Shown one piece after another: positions 21,839 to 32,605 of a stretch of DNA of 64,000 bases; within the stretch, counting starts at the first letter, position 1; every line of letters begins with the position of its first letter. The stretch is from Diadophis punctatus similis (taxonomy: Eukaryota; Chordata; Lepidosauria; Squamata; Dipsadidae), in the NCBI GenBank assembly GCA_023053685.1, contig JALIGW010000005.1, positions 55,733,242 to 55,797,241 on the forward strand, in the 5' to 3' direction. Below the pieces are notes generated by a model. It was not told the DNA's origin. It saw nothing but the letters and a program-made list of their open reading frames with translations, and did not search any database. The position numbers and the translations under genes are program-made.

Positions 21839-21846
21839 ACCTAGAG

Positions 21847-21900
21847 CAATGTTTCTCAGACTTGGTAACTTTAAGACATGTGGATTTCAGTTCTCTCCCT
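21847..21900 (+). mobile_element. hAT MITE left-end fragment
   Basis: The word caatgtttctcagacttgg, then taactttaagacatgtgg, resembles the left end of the element at 4252-4373. The right end is absent. It lies directly after the duplicated target site of the previous MITE, which therefore inserted beside or into it. Confidence 0.5.
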
Positions 21901-22260
21901 AGTTGTTTCTATCCATGCTACCCAATCTGGCAAGAAGGGTACCATCCAGAGACCATCAGCTAGGGCATGTCATCTGGTAGGGCTCAGGAGGAGAGCCTTT
22001 TCTGCCATGGCACCCACTCTTTGAAACATTGTTTCCTTCTAAATTAGATTGGTCTTCTTCCTCTTAGCCTTGAAAATCTGACTTTGTGTCCAAGTCTAAC
22101 CCAAGATGGTTAGATTCCATCTATTGGTTGTATGGGTTATATCATACCCAGCTAAGTGTTTTTATTTTTGTTTATATTATGTATTTTTGTCTTTTTATTT
22201 GTTTTATTGTAAGCTGTTTAGTGTCACATAAAAGTGAGATGGGTGTTTACATAAATTGAA

Positions 22261-22327
<67 letters not shown>

Positions 22328-22328
22328 A
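21901..22328 (+). mobile_element. L2-type LINE 3' remnant with (AAAT)n tail
   Basis: The words gccttttctgccatggcacc, then gaaacattgtttccttctaa recall the C-terminal coding end of L2 LINEs. The 3' part ttattgtaagctgtttagtg, then cataaattgaataaataaat resembles the L2 3' UTR. The tail is expanded to about 70 bp of AAAT repeat (22258-22328). It is strongly decayed. Confidence 0.5.
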
Positions 22329-22617
22329 TGTTTTACTCTTGCAAGTACTTATATGAACTTCATTTAAATAAAGATACCTAATATAGCAACACAATGTCAA
22401 ATGGCTATGATGTCTCTTTGGTCAGCCTCCATGTCTTAAAAAAAAAGATATTCAGAACTGTGACAATCCAATTGTCTTCAGTAAGACGTATATATAACCT
22501 AGTTGAGGCATTTTATGCAGAACAGTATCTATAAACTGCAGTGAAAAAGCAGAGTGTATTTTATTTTCAGAAGTAGATTGGAAATGCCACAAAACATAAT
22601 CAAGTTACTGTCTAGAT

Positions 22618-22751
22618 CAGGGATGTCAAACTTGCATCATCACATCGACGTCATGTGAGGTATCACAACTTTTCCCCCTTCACTAAACAGGGGGTGGAGG
22701 TGGCCAGCATATGATGAATCCGGCCTGCGGGCCACGAGTTTGACACCCCTG
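22618..22751. mobile_element. hAT MITE (GTCAAACT type) with target duplication
   Basis: The left end cagggatgtcaaactt and the right end gagtttgacacccctg are inverted repeats. The perfect duplication gtctagat lies at 22610-22617 and 22752-22759. Diverged relatives occur at 23376, 50617 and 53880. Confidence 0.9.
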
Positions 22752-23214
22752 GTCTAGATTATGTACTAGATTTTAATTATAACAATGTAGGTTACCTTTT
22801 GTTATTATTGAAAAGGCAAGATATAAATATAATAAAATTGACTCTGAATATTGTATTATATTTAAATCAGTTAAATGCAGTCCTTTTATTGCCTATGCAC
22901 AAAAAGGGTTCTTGTACATATGCTCAAAATGATTTATTCTCTGAGTGTGGATCCCACAGACCCTGCCATTCAAGCCAAAAGGAGAAAAACTAACAAATAA
23001 AGAAACAATAGATACATATCTAGAAAGATCTCCCAAAGGAGAAGATCTCAAAACAGCTCAGCCAGGTATAATGGTATTCTGTGGGCACACCATATAAATA
23101 ACAATGTTGATGTTTCTTCTTTCTGAAAATGAAAGAGGAAAAGAAAACAATGAATCTGGGCACAGATAAGAGTCTTTATTGGGACTTTATTGGGCCGACA
23201 GGCCACAACAGTTT

Positions 23215-23217
23215 CTA

Positions 23218-23295
<78 letters not shown>

Positions 23296-23336
23296 ATCTA
23301 TCTATCTATCTATCATCTATCTATCTATCTATCATC
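23215..23336 (+). repeat. Bkm-like compound microsatellite (CTGT)n(CTAT)n
   Basis: About 80 bp of nearly pure CTGT repeat is followed by two CTAT blocks separated by a single tcat. On the minus strand this is GATA followed by GACA, the arrangement that defines the banded-krait minor (Bkm) satellite known from snakes. This is a short autosomal-style locus and not a satellite block. Confidence 0.95.
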
Positions 23337-23375
23337 AATCTCCAATTATGCAATTGGAAAAGCCTTCCCCTTAAT

Positions 23376-23508
23376 CAGGGGTATCAAACTGGTGGCCCAC
23401 GGGCCTTATGCGTCACACACAGGCCACGCCCACCCCAGCTCCACGAAGGGAAAAACATTGTGATATATCATATGACGGCAATGTGACGTGGTGAGTTTGA
23501 CACTCATG
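23376..23508. mobile_element. hAT MITE (GTCAAACT type)
   Basis: The left end caggggtatcaaactggtgg and the right end gtgagtttgacactcatg are inverted repeats of the family at 22618. Flanks cccttaat and ctttaagt agree partly, so the duplication is decayed. The interior has ggccacgcccacccc. Confidence 0.75.
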
Positions 23509-24001
23509 CTTTAAGTTTTGATTTGCCCCTGACTCTATTGGTTTTTTAGAAGGCTGTGAAGACCAATTTCTTTCCCAGGTCAATGAGCATATGATGAGAA
23601 CTCTGGTATGAATTCGTATGATTTGTGGTTATTGAGATGGCATTGGGCCTTGATTGGGGCTCTTCTTACTATTTACTGGCCTGTTCTGTTATTATTTTGT
23701 TCACTGCCCAGAATTTCCTTGTATAGATGGATGGCTGTATAAATTGGATTAATAAATTAAATACAAATGTGTTCCATATCACCACGAGAATGCTGCTGCC
23801 CATCTTAGTCAAACTGCTTGCTATTGAAATACAAGCCATTTCTCTTTATTCATCTTCAGATATAAATAACTAAAAACTCTCTCTGATTCACTTTATCAAC
23901 ATCATCCACAGCAGCAGCTGTTATTTTGTGGCTCCTGCCCTGACATGTATTAATTTTCATCTAAGACTAAAAATGTTGTGTGAAAAGTGGTAGGACAAAA
24001 G
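23509..24001. other. Unassigned sequence
   Basis: No convincing element was found. The word gtatagatggatggctgtat, then aattggattaataaattaaa near 23720-23760 may be an L2-like 3' end, but it is too short to claim. Confidence 0.4.
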
Positions 24002-24785
24002 TACCGTATTTTTCGGAGTATAAGACGCACCGGAGTATAAGACACACCTTAGTTTTTGGGGAGGAAAATAGGGGAAAACAATCTGCCTACCAGGTATTCA
24101 TCTGGCTAGCATCCTTAGTCTGGTCAGCTTCAGCACATTATTTTATCCCCTGGTTAGGACTTAAAAAAACCTTCTTCTGAGAGAGTAACAATGAAAGAGC
24201 ATGCAAGCCAGTAAGAGCTAGGAAGATCGTTAGCACCTAGTTAGGGCTAGAAAAAAACTTATTCAGAGCAAGTAGAGCAATGAAAAAAAAACCCTGCAAA
24301 GACTTAGGGCTGGAAAAACATTCTTCTGAGAGAGTAACAATGGAAGAGCCTGCAAGCCAGTAAGAGCTGGGAAGATAATTAGCACCTGGTTAGGGCTAGA
24401 AAAAAACTTATTCGGAGCAGCTTCAACACATTATTTTATCCCCTGGTTAGGACTTAAAAAAACCTTCTTCTGAGAGAATAACAATGAAAGAGCCTGCAAG
24501 CCGGTAAGAGTTGGGAAGATAGTTAGCACCTGGTTAGGGCTAGAAAAAAAATTATTCGGAGCAAGTAGAGCAATGAAAATAAATTCTGCAAAGACTTAGG
24601 GCTGGAAAACCATTCTTTGGAGAGAGTAACAATGAAAAAGCCTGCAAGGTAAGAGCTGGGAAGATCTGTTAGCACCTAGTTAGGGCTGGAAAAAAAAAGC
24701 TACATTCGAAGTATAAGACGCACCCAAATTTTCAGGCACTTTTAGGGAGGAAAAAGGTGCGTCTTATACTGCGAAAAATACGGTA
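24002..24785. mobile_element. 784-bp inverted-repeat DNA element with internal tandem repeats
   Basis: The ends are TACCGTATTTTTCGGAGTAT and its near complement, each continuing into aagacgcacc. The interior holds about four copies of a roughly 145-bp unit. Its landmarks are gagagtaacaatgaaagag, agcacctggttagggctag and gcaaagacttagggctgg, recurring at 24180, 24327, 24473 and 24620 approximately. It has no coding capacity. A TA dinucleotide at each edge could be the target duplication, and the superfamily is not assigned. Confidence 0.8.
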
Positions 24786-25170
24786 AGTCTTTTAATCTCA
24801 TTCTTCCAAAACCTTGTGGATTAGTTTTTGATACTTTCTTAGCATGTTACACATTGCCTAAGTTATGATGAAATGACATTGCTGTTATCTGTTTAAATGT
24901 TCTCTATGCCTACCTGTTCAGAAGTCCTTACAGGAGAGTAGGTTCACTTGGCTGGAAATAGTTTCAAGATGTTTGGGTTCATACCCCAAAATAAAGAAAT
25001 TAATATTAGTTCTTTGCATGTCAGAATTCTTTGCCATGTTATAACTGGTGTCAACTCAAAAGATAATTGTTTTTCCTGGGCTCTATGTATCAGAAGCGAT
25101 TACCACCAAGAGTGTCTGGTGCTATTCCTTTTCCTTACCATTACAGTCCACTTCTTTCTGTTTTTCTCAG
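24786..25170. other. Unassigned sequence upstream of exon candidate
   Basis: No repeat was recognised. The last 50 bases are pyrimidine-rich (ttctttctgtttttctcag) and would serve as splice acceptor context for the following segment. Confidence 0.4.
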
Positions 25171-25266
25171 TCTCAAAGAGTTGAGAAACAAACATTGGAT
25201 GCTATAAGAAAACTTGTGTATTGTCTGCCCAGCAAGCAAGCAAAGTCATCAGCAGCTGGCACAAAG
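25171..25266 (+). CDS. Putative internal exon, 96 bp, unknown gene
   Basis: It is bounded on the left by a strong polypyrimidine tract ending ttttctcag and on the right by acaaag|gtgagtgt, a near-consensus donor. It is exactly 32 codons long and open in the frame starting at base 1 (SQRVEKQTLDAIRKLVYC... ending SSAAGTK), giving a symmetric phase 0-0 exon. The peptide is lysine-rich and suggests a soluble protein. I do not recognise it. No ATG-containing first exon was found upstream. The splice signals are the main support. A chance combination in 64 kb of DNA is possible. Confidence 0.33.
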
Positions 25267-26073
25267 GTGAGTGTAGGAGGGCCATACACTTTGCAATACC
25301 CAAATGTGATTAATGTGATTTCAAAAGCAACCTTAGTATATTTTGGATTACGGAGCTCATTCTGCAGTGATTTCATCCATTCTGTATTCAAATCAGCTTT
25401 ATATTTCCCGGGGGACCTTTAAATTGTTAGCTGCTATGTTTCTTTAGTTTTAACATCTCAAGGACAACATTGCTCTAGAAGAGAAAATCACCAGTGAAAA
25501 GAAAATAACTAATTCCATATTGTTATTGTACAGCAATCATTTATTTTGTTCATTCGATGGTATTTTAAAGGACCGTCTCTCCTCTATTACACCCAACCAG
25601 CTCAAGAGGATGGGCAGACAGAGCACATTTGGTGGGGCCACAAAAAAGTGCCTTTTTAATGTAAACTTATGTGACAATGTAGCCTCTTCTTTATGTAACA
25701 TCTTTCCTCCCCAGTTATGTTGGCCCCCATCCTGCCGCTTTTCCAAAAGGTCCTAAAGACAGGGTTTTCTCAGTGAGCTGGGGGCCCACAAATGGAGATG
25801 GAATTGATCAAGTGGCTGATTTGATTGTATTATTGCTGTCATGGGGTGTGAGGTGTGGTTTTTTTAATGGTTTTTTTAAATTATATGATGGATTTTTTAA
25901 AATGTTGTAAGCCACCCAGAGCCCGCTATCTGTAAGTTGGGCAGCTATATAAATTTGCTTAACAAATAAATAATAAATTTTATTTTATTTTGTAACCTGG
26001 GCAATTGTAACAACTTATATAAATAAAAAACACAAGCTTATCTTTGTTTTATTTTTCTGTATGAAAACCACAG
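25267..26073 (+). mobile_element. Probable L2-type LINE remnant in the interval between exon candidates
   Basis: The words acacccaaccagctcaagag near 25589 and gttgtaagccacccagagcc near 25903, followed by ggcagctatataaatttgc and an aataaataataaat tail, fit a decayed L2-like LINE 3' region. The first 290 bp of the interval hold nothing recognised. Confidence 0.4.
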
Positions 26074-26172
26074 CAGCTACTACTAGCTGGAACAAACAAT
26101 GCTGAGAAAACTTTCAATACTGTAGCCAGACTTGTTAAGCAGTTTGCTATATTCCTGTCAAGTGATAAATAG
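26074..26172 (+). CDS. Putative terminal exon, 33 codons with stop, unknown gene
   Basis: After an acceptor-like ttttctgtatgaaaaccacag, the frame QLLLAGTNNAEKTFNTVARL... runs 32 codons to a TAG at 26170-26172. It would continue in phase 0 from the segment at 25171-25266. The two share a loose AGT(K/N)...EK(Q)T pattern, which might be coincidence or an old duplication. No AATAAA signal lies close downstream. The acceptor tract is interrupted by purines, so this is weaker than its neighbour. Confidence 0.18.
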   Translation, partial: QLLLAGTNNAEKTFNTVARLVKQFAIFLSSDK

Positions 26173-26274
26173 AAGAATGAATATTCATATGGATTTCAAA
26201 TGAGTTTTATTTATGCAGTAGCCCAGGATGGATTTAACTGGATTCAGTAGACTTTACTATATGATTATAAAGAA

Positions 26275-26514
26275 GAGCCGTGGTGGCACAGTGGTTAGAA
26301 TGCAGTACTGCTGGCTACCTCTGCTGACTGCTGGCTGCCAGTGGTTTTGCAGTTTGATTCTCATCTGCTCAAGGTTGACTCAGCCTTCCATCCTTCTGAG
26401 GTCGCTAAAATGAGGACCCAGCTTGTTGGGGGAAATATGCTGACTCTGTAAACTGCTTAGAGAGGGCTGTAAAGCACTGTGAAGTGGTATATAAGTCTAA
26501 GTGCTATTGCTATT
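26275..26514 (+). repeat. tRNA-derived SINE (family A)
   Basis: The head gagccgtggtggcacagtgg, a B-box-like gcagtttgattctcatctgc, the core and the 3' end gtggtatataagtctaagtg are present with a short ctattgctatt tail. No target duplication is clear. Confidence 0.88.
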
Positions 26515-26660
26515 TTACCATGTAGAACTAAAGTGCTAATCTGGTGCAAGCAGCAAAGAAAGCCATTCCAAGAAGAAGCTTGCAACATTTAAGACACAAC
26601 CATCTCAGGGATGCATTTGAAGACTTTCTCTTTCTGCAGGATCCAATCTCGGTCGGCATC

Positions 26661-26855
26661 GGGACCAGAGGTTTAGTCTTCCGAGGTTTCAGACTCGTGC
26701 TGGATCCCATCCTCAGGGAACTTCTCTCAAGCAGAGAAAAGTTCCCTGTGTGTGAAGTTCCCTGTGTTCTAGAGCCCACACTCTACAAGAGAGAAGGTCC
26801 CTGAAGAAGACTCCAGCATGAGTCTGAAAGCTCAGAAGACTAAACATCTGGTCCC
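26661..26855. repeat. Inverted repeat, 44-bp arms, 107-bp spacer
   Basis: The left arm (26661-26704, starting gggaccagaggtttagtctt) and the right arm (26812-26855, ending aaacatctggtccc) are complementary at 40 of 44 positions. The spacer holds a smaller hairpin, agggaacttctct...agagaaaagttccct (26714-26746). It may be an unclassified foldback element or the terminal part of a larger one. The ends do not match the hAT termini seen elsewhere. Confidence 0.75.
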
Positions 26856-26865
26856 AGTGACCTAA

Positions 26866-27033
26866 CCAAATTAGATCCTGCAACATTATCCTAGGACATG
26901 TATATTCGTCTTCATTCATCTTATCTTCCTCTCTTCTTAGCATCGGAGAGCTGTTGGTAGAAAACAACTGCAGTCGCCCACTTCCCAAAGCTAAACCTTT
27001 TCTTGTATTCTGTATTCCCTCACATTCCTTCAT
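26866..27033. other. Unassigned sequence
   Basis: A short interval between the inverted repeat and the L2 tail with nothing recognised. Confidence 0.4.
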
Positions 27034-27740
27034 TATTTTATTTATTTATTTATTATTCGCACTTGTATGCCGCCCACTCCACAGAGACTCTGGGCAGCTC
27101 ACAACAATAAGAGATCTACATGCAAACAATAAGCATCAAAAAAATAAAATAAAATAAAAAATTAAAAACACTAATTATTAAAAAAGCATTAAAAACATTA
27201 AAAACAACAATTTTAAAAACCCGATGCAATTCCTACATTCATGGGACCAAGAGTTCTCGATGTTGTATTGAATTCATTGGCCTCAGGCCTGTCGACATAG
27301 CCAGGTTTTCAATGCTTTTCTGAAGACTGGCAGGGTGGGAATAATGTGATATTGGGGGTAGTGTATTCCAGAGAGCCGGTGCTGCCACAGAGAAGGCCCT
27401 CACCCGTGTGCCCGCCAGCAGACATTGTTTGGCTGACGGGACCATTTGCAGACCAACTCTGTGGGCTCTGATCGGTCTTAAGGAGGTATGCTGAAGAAGG
27501 CAGTCCTGGAGGTATACTGGTCCTAAGCCATGTAGGGCTTTAAAGGTGATCACCAACACCTTGAATTGCGTTTGGAGACCTACGGGCAGCCAATGCAGCT
27601 CACGAAGGATGGGTGTCACATGGGTGTATCTAGGGACACCCATCACCACATGCGCCGCCGCATTCTCCACTAGCTGCAGTCTCCGGATGTTCTTCAAGGG
27701 TAGCCCCATTATCTGATACACCTTCCGACAGACCATAAAT
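27034..27740 (-). pseudogene. L2-clade LINE ORF2 C-terminus and 3' UTR
   Basis: The minus-strand frame (27239 to about 27722) reads LQLVENAAAHVVMGVPRYTH, then LRELHWLPVGLQTQFKVLVI, then TFKALHGLGPVYLQD, then SVAAPALWNTLPP. This is the ordered C-terminal signature of L2-type LINEs (QNAARLVTG, LHWLPVxxRIxFKVL, APxLWNSLP). The frame is open for about 160 codons, so the copy is relatively young or simply lucky. The 3' UTR includes gagctgcccagagtctctg and ends in an AAATA tail at 27034-27055. Confidence 0.8.
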
Positions 27741-27829
27741 GGCAACACAAATGCCCATATCAAAATATATCTTTTTAAAATAGCTATTTCTTTAATAAAA
27801 ACAAATGGGGGAAAAAGGATCAAGCAGAT

Positions 27830-28390
27830 TTATACTGCCCATAACAGAAATATCACCACATCCATAAGGATTTGTGGGCCGGATTTGTCTTTTGATCAGA
27901 AAGGTAGGTTCTTCTTGAAAAGGGTCAATTATTGCCCTGTTTGTAAGCAGCGGATGAATCCTTTAGCTACAAATTAGATGTGAATTAATAAGACAGAAAA
28001 GGTCACAATGCTAATTAAAATTAGAACATGTTTAATCAAGATGTATTTTAACCCTCAGAAGAATATACTCCCAGGTGAGCATTCACAGCCATCATAAATA
28101 ATGTAGTTTAAAAGCACGCTCAGATGAAATCTTAACCAATTCAGACAATCCTTTGTTTTTCCATAAAAATAATCTCTGTCCAAAGGCCCTATTTTGAGGG
28201 CTACTCTGCGGCACCAATAAGGAATGGATTTCAAATGAAAATGAATGATTTATGGCTCAAATAGAAAAGGTTCTGAGCCAGCTGGCAGCTGTGATTTAAA
28301 TAACTATTAAAGCATGTGCTTTTCTAAAAACCTGGTTTAAAAATATAATTATGTCCTACTTTTACTACCCATAGTCATATATTATACTGA
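27830..28390. other. Unassigned, repeat-free sequence; conserved non-coding candidate
   Basis: It has no simple repeat and no element words, but contains homeodomain-type taattaa and aaataat words and an even base composition at 28020-28340. It could be conserved regulatory DNA. No sequence comparison was possible. Confidence 0.25.
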
Positions 28391-28575
28391 CAGCCAGTTT
28401 GGTGTAGCAGTTTAAAGCACCAGGTGAGAAACTAGGAAATAGTGAGTTCTAACCCTGCCTTAGGCACAAAGACTGCATTGGGCCAATCAATCTCTCTCAG
28501 TCCTACAAAATAGACAATGGCAAACCACTTCCAAAACTCTTGTCCAGGCAGTTTCCAAAAGTCAATCCTTCACAA
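28391..28575 (+). repeat. tRNA-derived SINE (family B)
   Basis: The head cagccagtttggtgtagcag and a B-box-like gtgagttctaaccctgcc are followed by ttgggccaatcaatctctct, then caatggcaaaccacttcc and cttgtccaggcagtttcc. This matches a tRNA-headed squamate SINE. The 3' tail runs into the tetranucleotide array at 28591. Copies of the same family lie at 15125 and 46918. Confidence 0.7.
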
Positions 28576-28590
28576 AGGAACAAACATCTC

Positions 28591-29275
<685 letters not shown>

Positions 29276-31189
29276 AATAATCTAATGAATTTTTCTTACC
29301 AGCTCTCATTCAATTTAATGAAAGAGTATTTGCTTTTTAATTATTTCAATGGAGGAGAGAAATTTGAAGAAATTATTATTCAAAGAATATGATGTTCTTG
29401 TATTTATTTAATTATGAGTAACCAAATGTATATGTGAATATCCTGACTTTCAGTGTACAATAATCTCTTCAGTTGCCTAAAGAACTCTTGGTTTTCCATG
29501 TTTAATTTGAAAGCCAAGTTTTATCAAAGTAGATATCAAATTCCAATAAAGAGAGAGAATAAAAATTACAATCTTGGAAATAATTTTTCCATTTATAATT
29601 GTGACAAAACTCTCTAACGTGTCTCTTGTTAATAAAAATGATTCATGAAAGGAAAATGTTTATAATAGTAGCATTTTAGTACAATGCAAGAATAAGATAT
29701 CATATTTAAAACACTGGCAGCACTATTTATAAGGACACAATGTTCCAAATACAGTTCATTGTTCCATCTTGATCTGCAGCCACACACCTGCAATTTCAAA
29801 GCAAGAAGAGTTTGTGTCTTTGTGTCTAAGATGAGACTATTTCTAGCAAATCCTGAAAAAAAATAAGGAACAATTCTCAATAACCTTGGACAGAAGGTGA
29901 TTGTAAAAAAAAAAAGAGGTGTGCATTTGTACTACCGGTAATTGTAAAATGTCGACCAAATGATAAAATCTAAAACCTGGAATTTCTATAATCAACATAC
30001 TAGACACGATCAACACCATTTTTGAACACACTGAGAACTCACATGCTGATTCCAAGAAATATTGCAGCAGATGAAAAGTCAAAACCATGAAGACATGGAA
30101 TGACAATTCCTTAGTGCTCTTCATATTATCCAGAACAAAGTGTACACCTACAGGAGACTTCACCAAACTGATGCCCTGTAATTATTGAGACTACAATACC
30201 TACAGTAGATGCTGGCTAATAATTCTTTGGAATTTAGGCCCAACACATCCAGGAAGTGCCAAACTTTAGTCAGGACTGAGTTTGGGAAAGCAGTAAAGAA
30301 AAACAACAGCTATCACTTCCTCAGAAAACAGAACTGCCAGATTTAATTACCATTCTGTGCTGTCCCTTGGGTACCTGAGTACTATTTTCTCCCACAAGTA
30401 AATAATGCAAGATATACTGGGGGAAAATAATATTCCTCTTAGGGACCATGTATAAAATTTATTCTAGTCTCATTTTGCTAGTTGTTTGTGAATATTAAGA
30501 TCACATTCAGTAGACAAATAAGAAAAAAAATCATGATTGCTTAAAAATAAAAGAAGTCCTTAATAATTCACTTACAAAATGGAATTGTAATGTGGTAAGT
30601 AGTAAATGACAAGATGGAAATTTGATTTACCCTATTTTAGGAAAAAGAGAAGATTGGGATTCTAAATACCATAACTATTATGTTGTTTTCGAGAAAGAAA
30701 TACTGAACTATTTTTCACTAACTGCTTTTGGGTTTGTGCAAAATAGGGTTGCCTAGGTGGATATTTTTCTTTTTTTACTGGAATGTGAAAAACACAATAT
30801 AGTGCTGTAGTAGCATATAGGACATGGTATTATAGCAAAATGAAAAAGAAAATATAAAATTGTTATATGGCGAAATACCTTATAAGTAAGTCATAATAAA
30901 AATAATTTGTTTCATTAGCCAAACATTCTCTCTCTCTCTCACACACACACAGAGTTTAATTGTATTTCAATGAAAAAAAATTCATCCTGTGGATTATATT
31001 TTATGTTTTATGTGCTGCAAATGAAAAAAAAGAATATTGAAAATTACAAATACTTTTTAAGTATGGATGTTGAGTAATGCATTTCTTCAGATAAAATCTT
31101 CAGATTAAATTTGAAAAATGATTTGATGTCTTGTATTAGGTTAGGTTCCTTTTAATAAATTTGTAAATTTTCTCAGTTTTTTAGGTTCC
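29276..31189. other. Unassigned AT-rich sequence
   Basis: The stretch 30180-30290 (ctacaatacctacagtagat, then gccaaactttagtcag) may be an old hAT relic. A short (CT)n(CA)n lies at 30926-30950. Nothing else was recognised in nearly 2 kb. Confidence 0.4.
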
Positions 31190-31800
31190 ACATATGTCTT
31201 GCGGAATCCTGACCTCTCAGCTTGATCGTTTGTTTGCAGACGTTTCATTACCTGACTCAGTAACATCATAAGTGCTAGTGAGTGTGGGGCAGGGGTGAAA
31301 TTCAATTTTTCTCCCTACTGGTTCTGTGGGCGTGGCTTGGTGGGCATGGCAGGGGAAAGATACTGCAAAATCTTCATTCCCACCCCACTCTGGGGCCAGC
31401 CAGAGGTGGTATTTGCCGGTTCTCCAAACTGCTCAAAATTTCTGCTACCGGTTCTCCAGAACCTGTCAGAACCTGCTGCATTTCACCCCTGGTGTGGGGT
31501 TTGTTACCTGTTGATATATAGTAGTTTGCCCTGTCAGTATTGGTGAGAATGTTGTTTTCTCCTTGTCAATCAACGTAGTTCCTTGATTAGGTTGTCCTTA
31601 ATGCTTGATTGTTTGTCTGGTGTTAATTCTTGTGTTAATCATTGTTTACCTTGGTATTGGTTGCTGGCAAGGAGGTGTTCTGGTCATGTATTTTCTTTTT
31701 AAATTGTTTATTGTCTTTTATGAATGGTGTGTAAATGTTGTTTATGCCTATGTCTTGTTGATGGTTGATTTGTCTAATGCAAAGCTTCTAGACTTATACC
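31190..31800 (-). mobile_element. Penelope-like element 3' region, split by a MITE
   Basis: At 31230-31289, gacgtttcattacctgactc, then agtaacatcataagtgctag, and at 31500-31800 words such as caatcaacgtagttccttga match the 3' region that follows the GIY-YIG coding end of reptile Penelope-like elements as I know them. Comparable words occur at 39530, 45400 and 61640-62010. The MITE at 31290-31491 interrupts it. No coding frame survives. Confidence 0.5.
31290..31491. mobile_element. GAACCGG-family MITE, complete, 202 bp
   Basis: The ends are caggggtgaaattcaatttt and gctgcatttcacccctg. The perfect duplication gtgtgggg lies at 31282-31289 and 31492-31499. It contains a single copy of the 41-bp segment (about 31350-31395) that forms the minisatellite at 11430. 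The orientation is opposite to that array. Confidence 0.92.
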
Positions 31801-32180
31801 CTTCTGAGAGATCATAAGAACGATGCCCGCTTCCAGGATGGCACTTGCTTCTGGGATGATTCAAGACAGCCTGTGTAGGAAAACCGTGCATCTCATTGGC
31901 TGGGTGCTCTTTTGGAAAGGCAATCTTTGGAAGAGGTAAGTGGATTAATATGTGACAGGGCAAGGAGGAAGCCCAAGGTTGTAGGACCCAGTCAGGTGGG
32001 AAGCAGATCCAAGGCTTGTTGTACTCCGTGGACTAGGCATAGGCCCAGTATGAGTTCTGTAGTGCAGTCCTGCATGAAGTCTCCCATTCCTAGGCACCTC
32101 AAGCTCTGCTTAATGACCTCTACTGTTGTTTAACAACCCCAACAACCCCAACAGAGGAGCCAGGCTTCCAGTTTTTGAGT
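31801..32180. other. Unassigned sequence
   Basis: A donor-like gaggtaagtgg stands at 31935 without a matching acceptor or coding frame. Nothing else was recognised. Confidence 0.4.
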
Positions 32181-32275
32181 GAGATGGTCACAAGGGCTCC
32201 TTTCTTAACACCCGCAATTACTTATGACCATAATTTTTGGCTCATTTGTAGTTATAAGTTGAGGACTACCTATAT
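32181..32275. mobile_element. Half of a foldback MITE (GGACTACCT type)
   Basis: The run ttacttatgaccataatttt, then tagttataagttgaggacta, then cct is one arm of the element seen at 40718-41217, whose consensus ends ...AAGTCGAGGACTACCT. The other arm is not recognisable. Confidence 0.5.
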
Positions 32276-32496
32276 TATGTATTTGGAGAGTTCTTTTTAT
32301 ACTAAGCCAGACTCCTCTAATACTCAGAATATGGCAGCAGAGATGGCTTTGGGATAAGAGGTTGGAAATGGATCTGAAAAATCTTCACTTGAGAACTTTT
32401 CCTTTAGTTAAAACTACCTCATGTTTTCTTCCAAACGTGGAAAAAAATCAACTGTTCCAGTGTTAGAATGTAAGTTTCCTTCTTAGAACCAGACAA

Positions 32497-32605
32497 GTGA
32501 CCTTGGAGGTCTTCTAGTCTAACCCTCTGCCCATAACAGGAGTCCTAGCAGGAACCACCAGAGATGGAGTACCCACCACTCTGGGAGGCTGTTCTATTTC
32601 TTGTA
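32497..32605 (-). mobile_element. CR1 3' fragment
   Basis: The sequence ccttggaggtcttctagtct, then aaccctctgcccataacagg and ctgggaggctgttct is the minus strand of a CR1 3' end and its adjoining C-terminal coding part. It is short and decayed. Confidence 0.6.

Noticed and set aside
31935..31945. Splice-donor-like gaggtaagtgg
   Set aside because: No acceptor or open coding frame upstream; isolated donor words are expected by chance.
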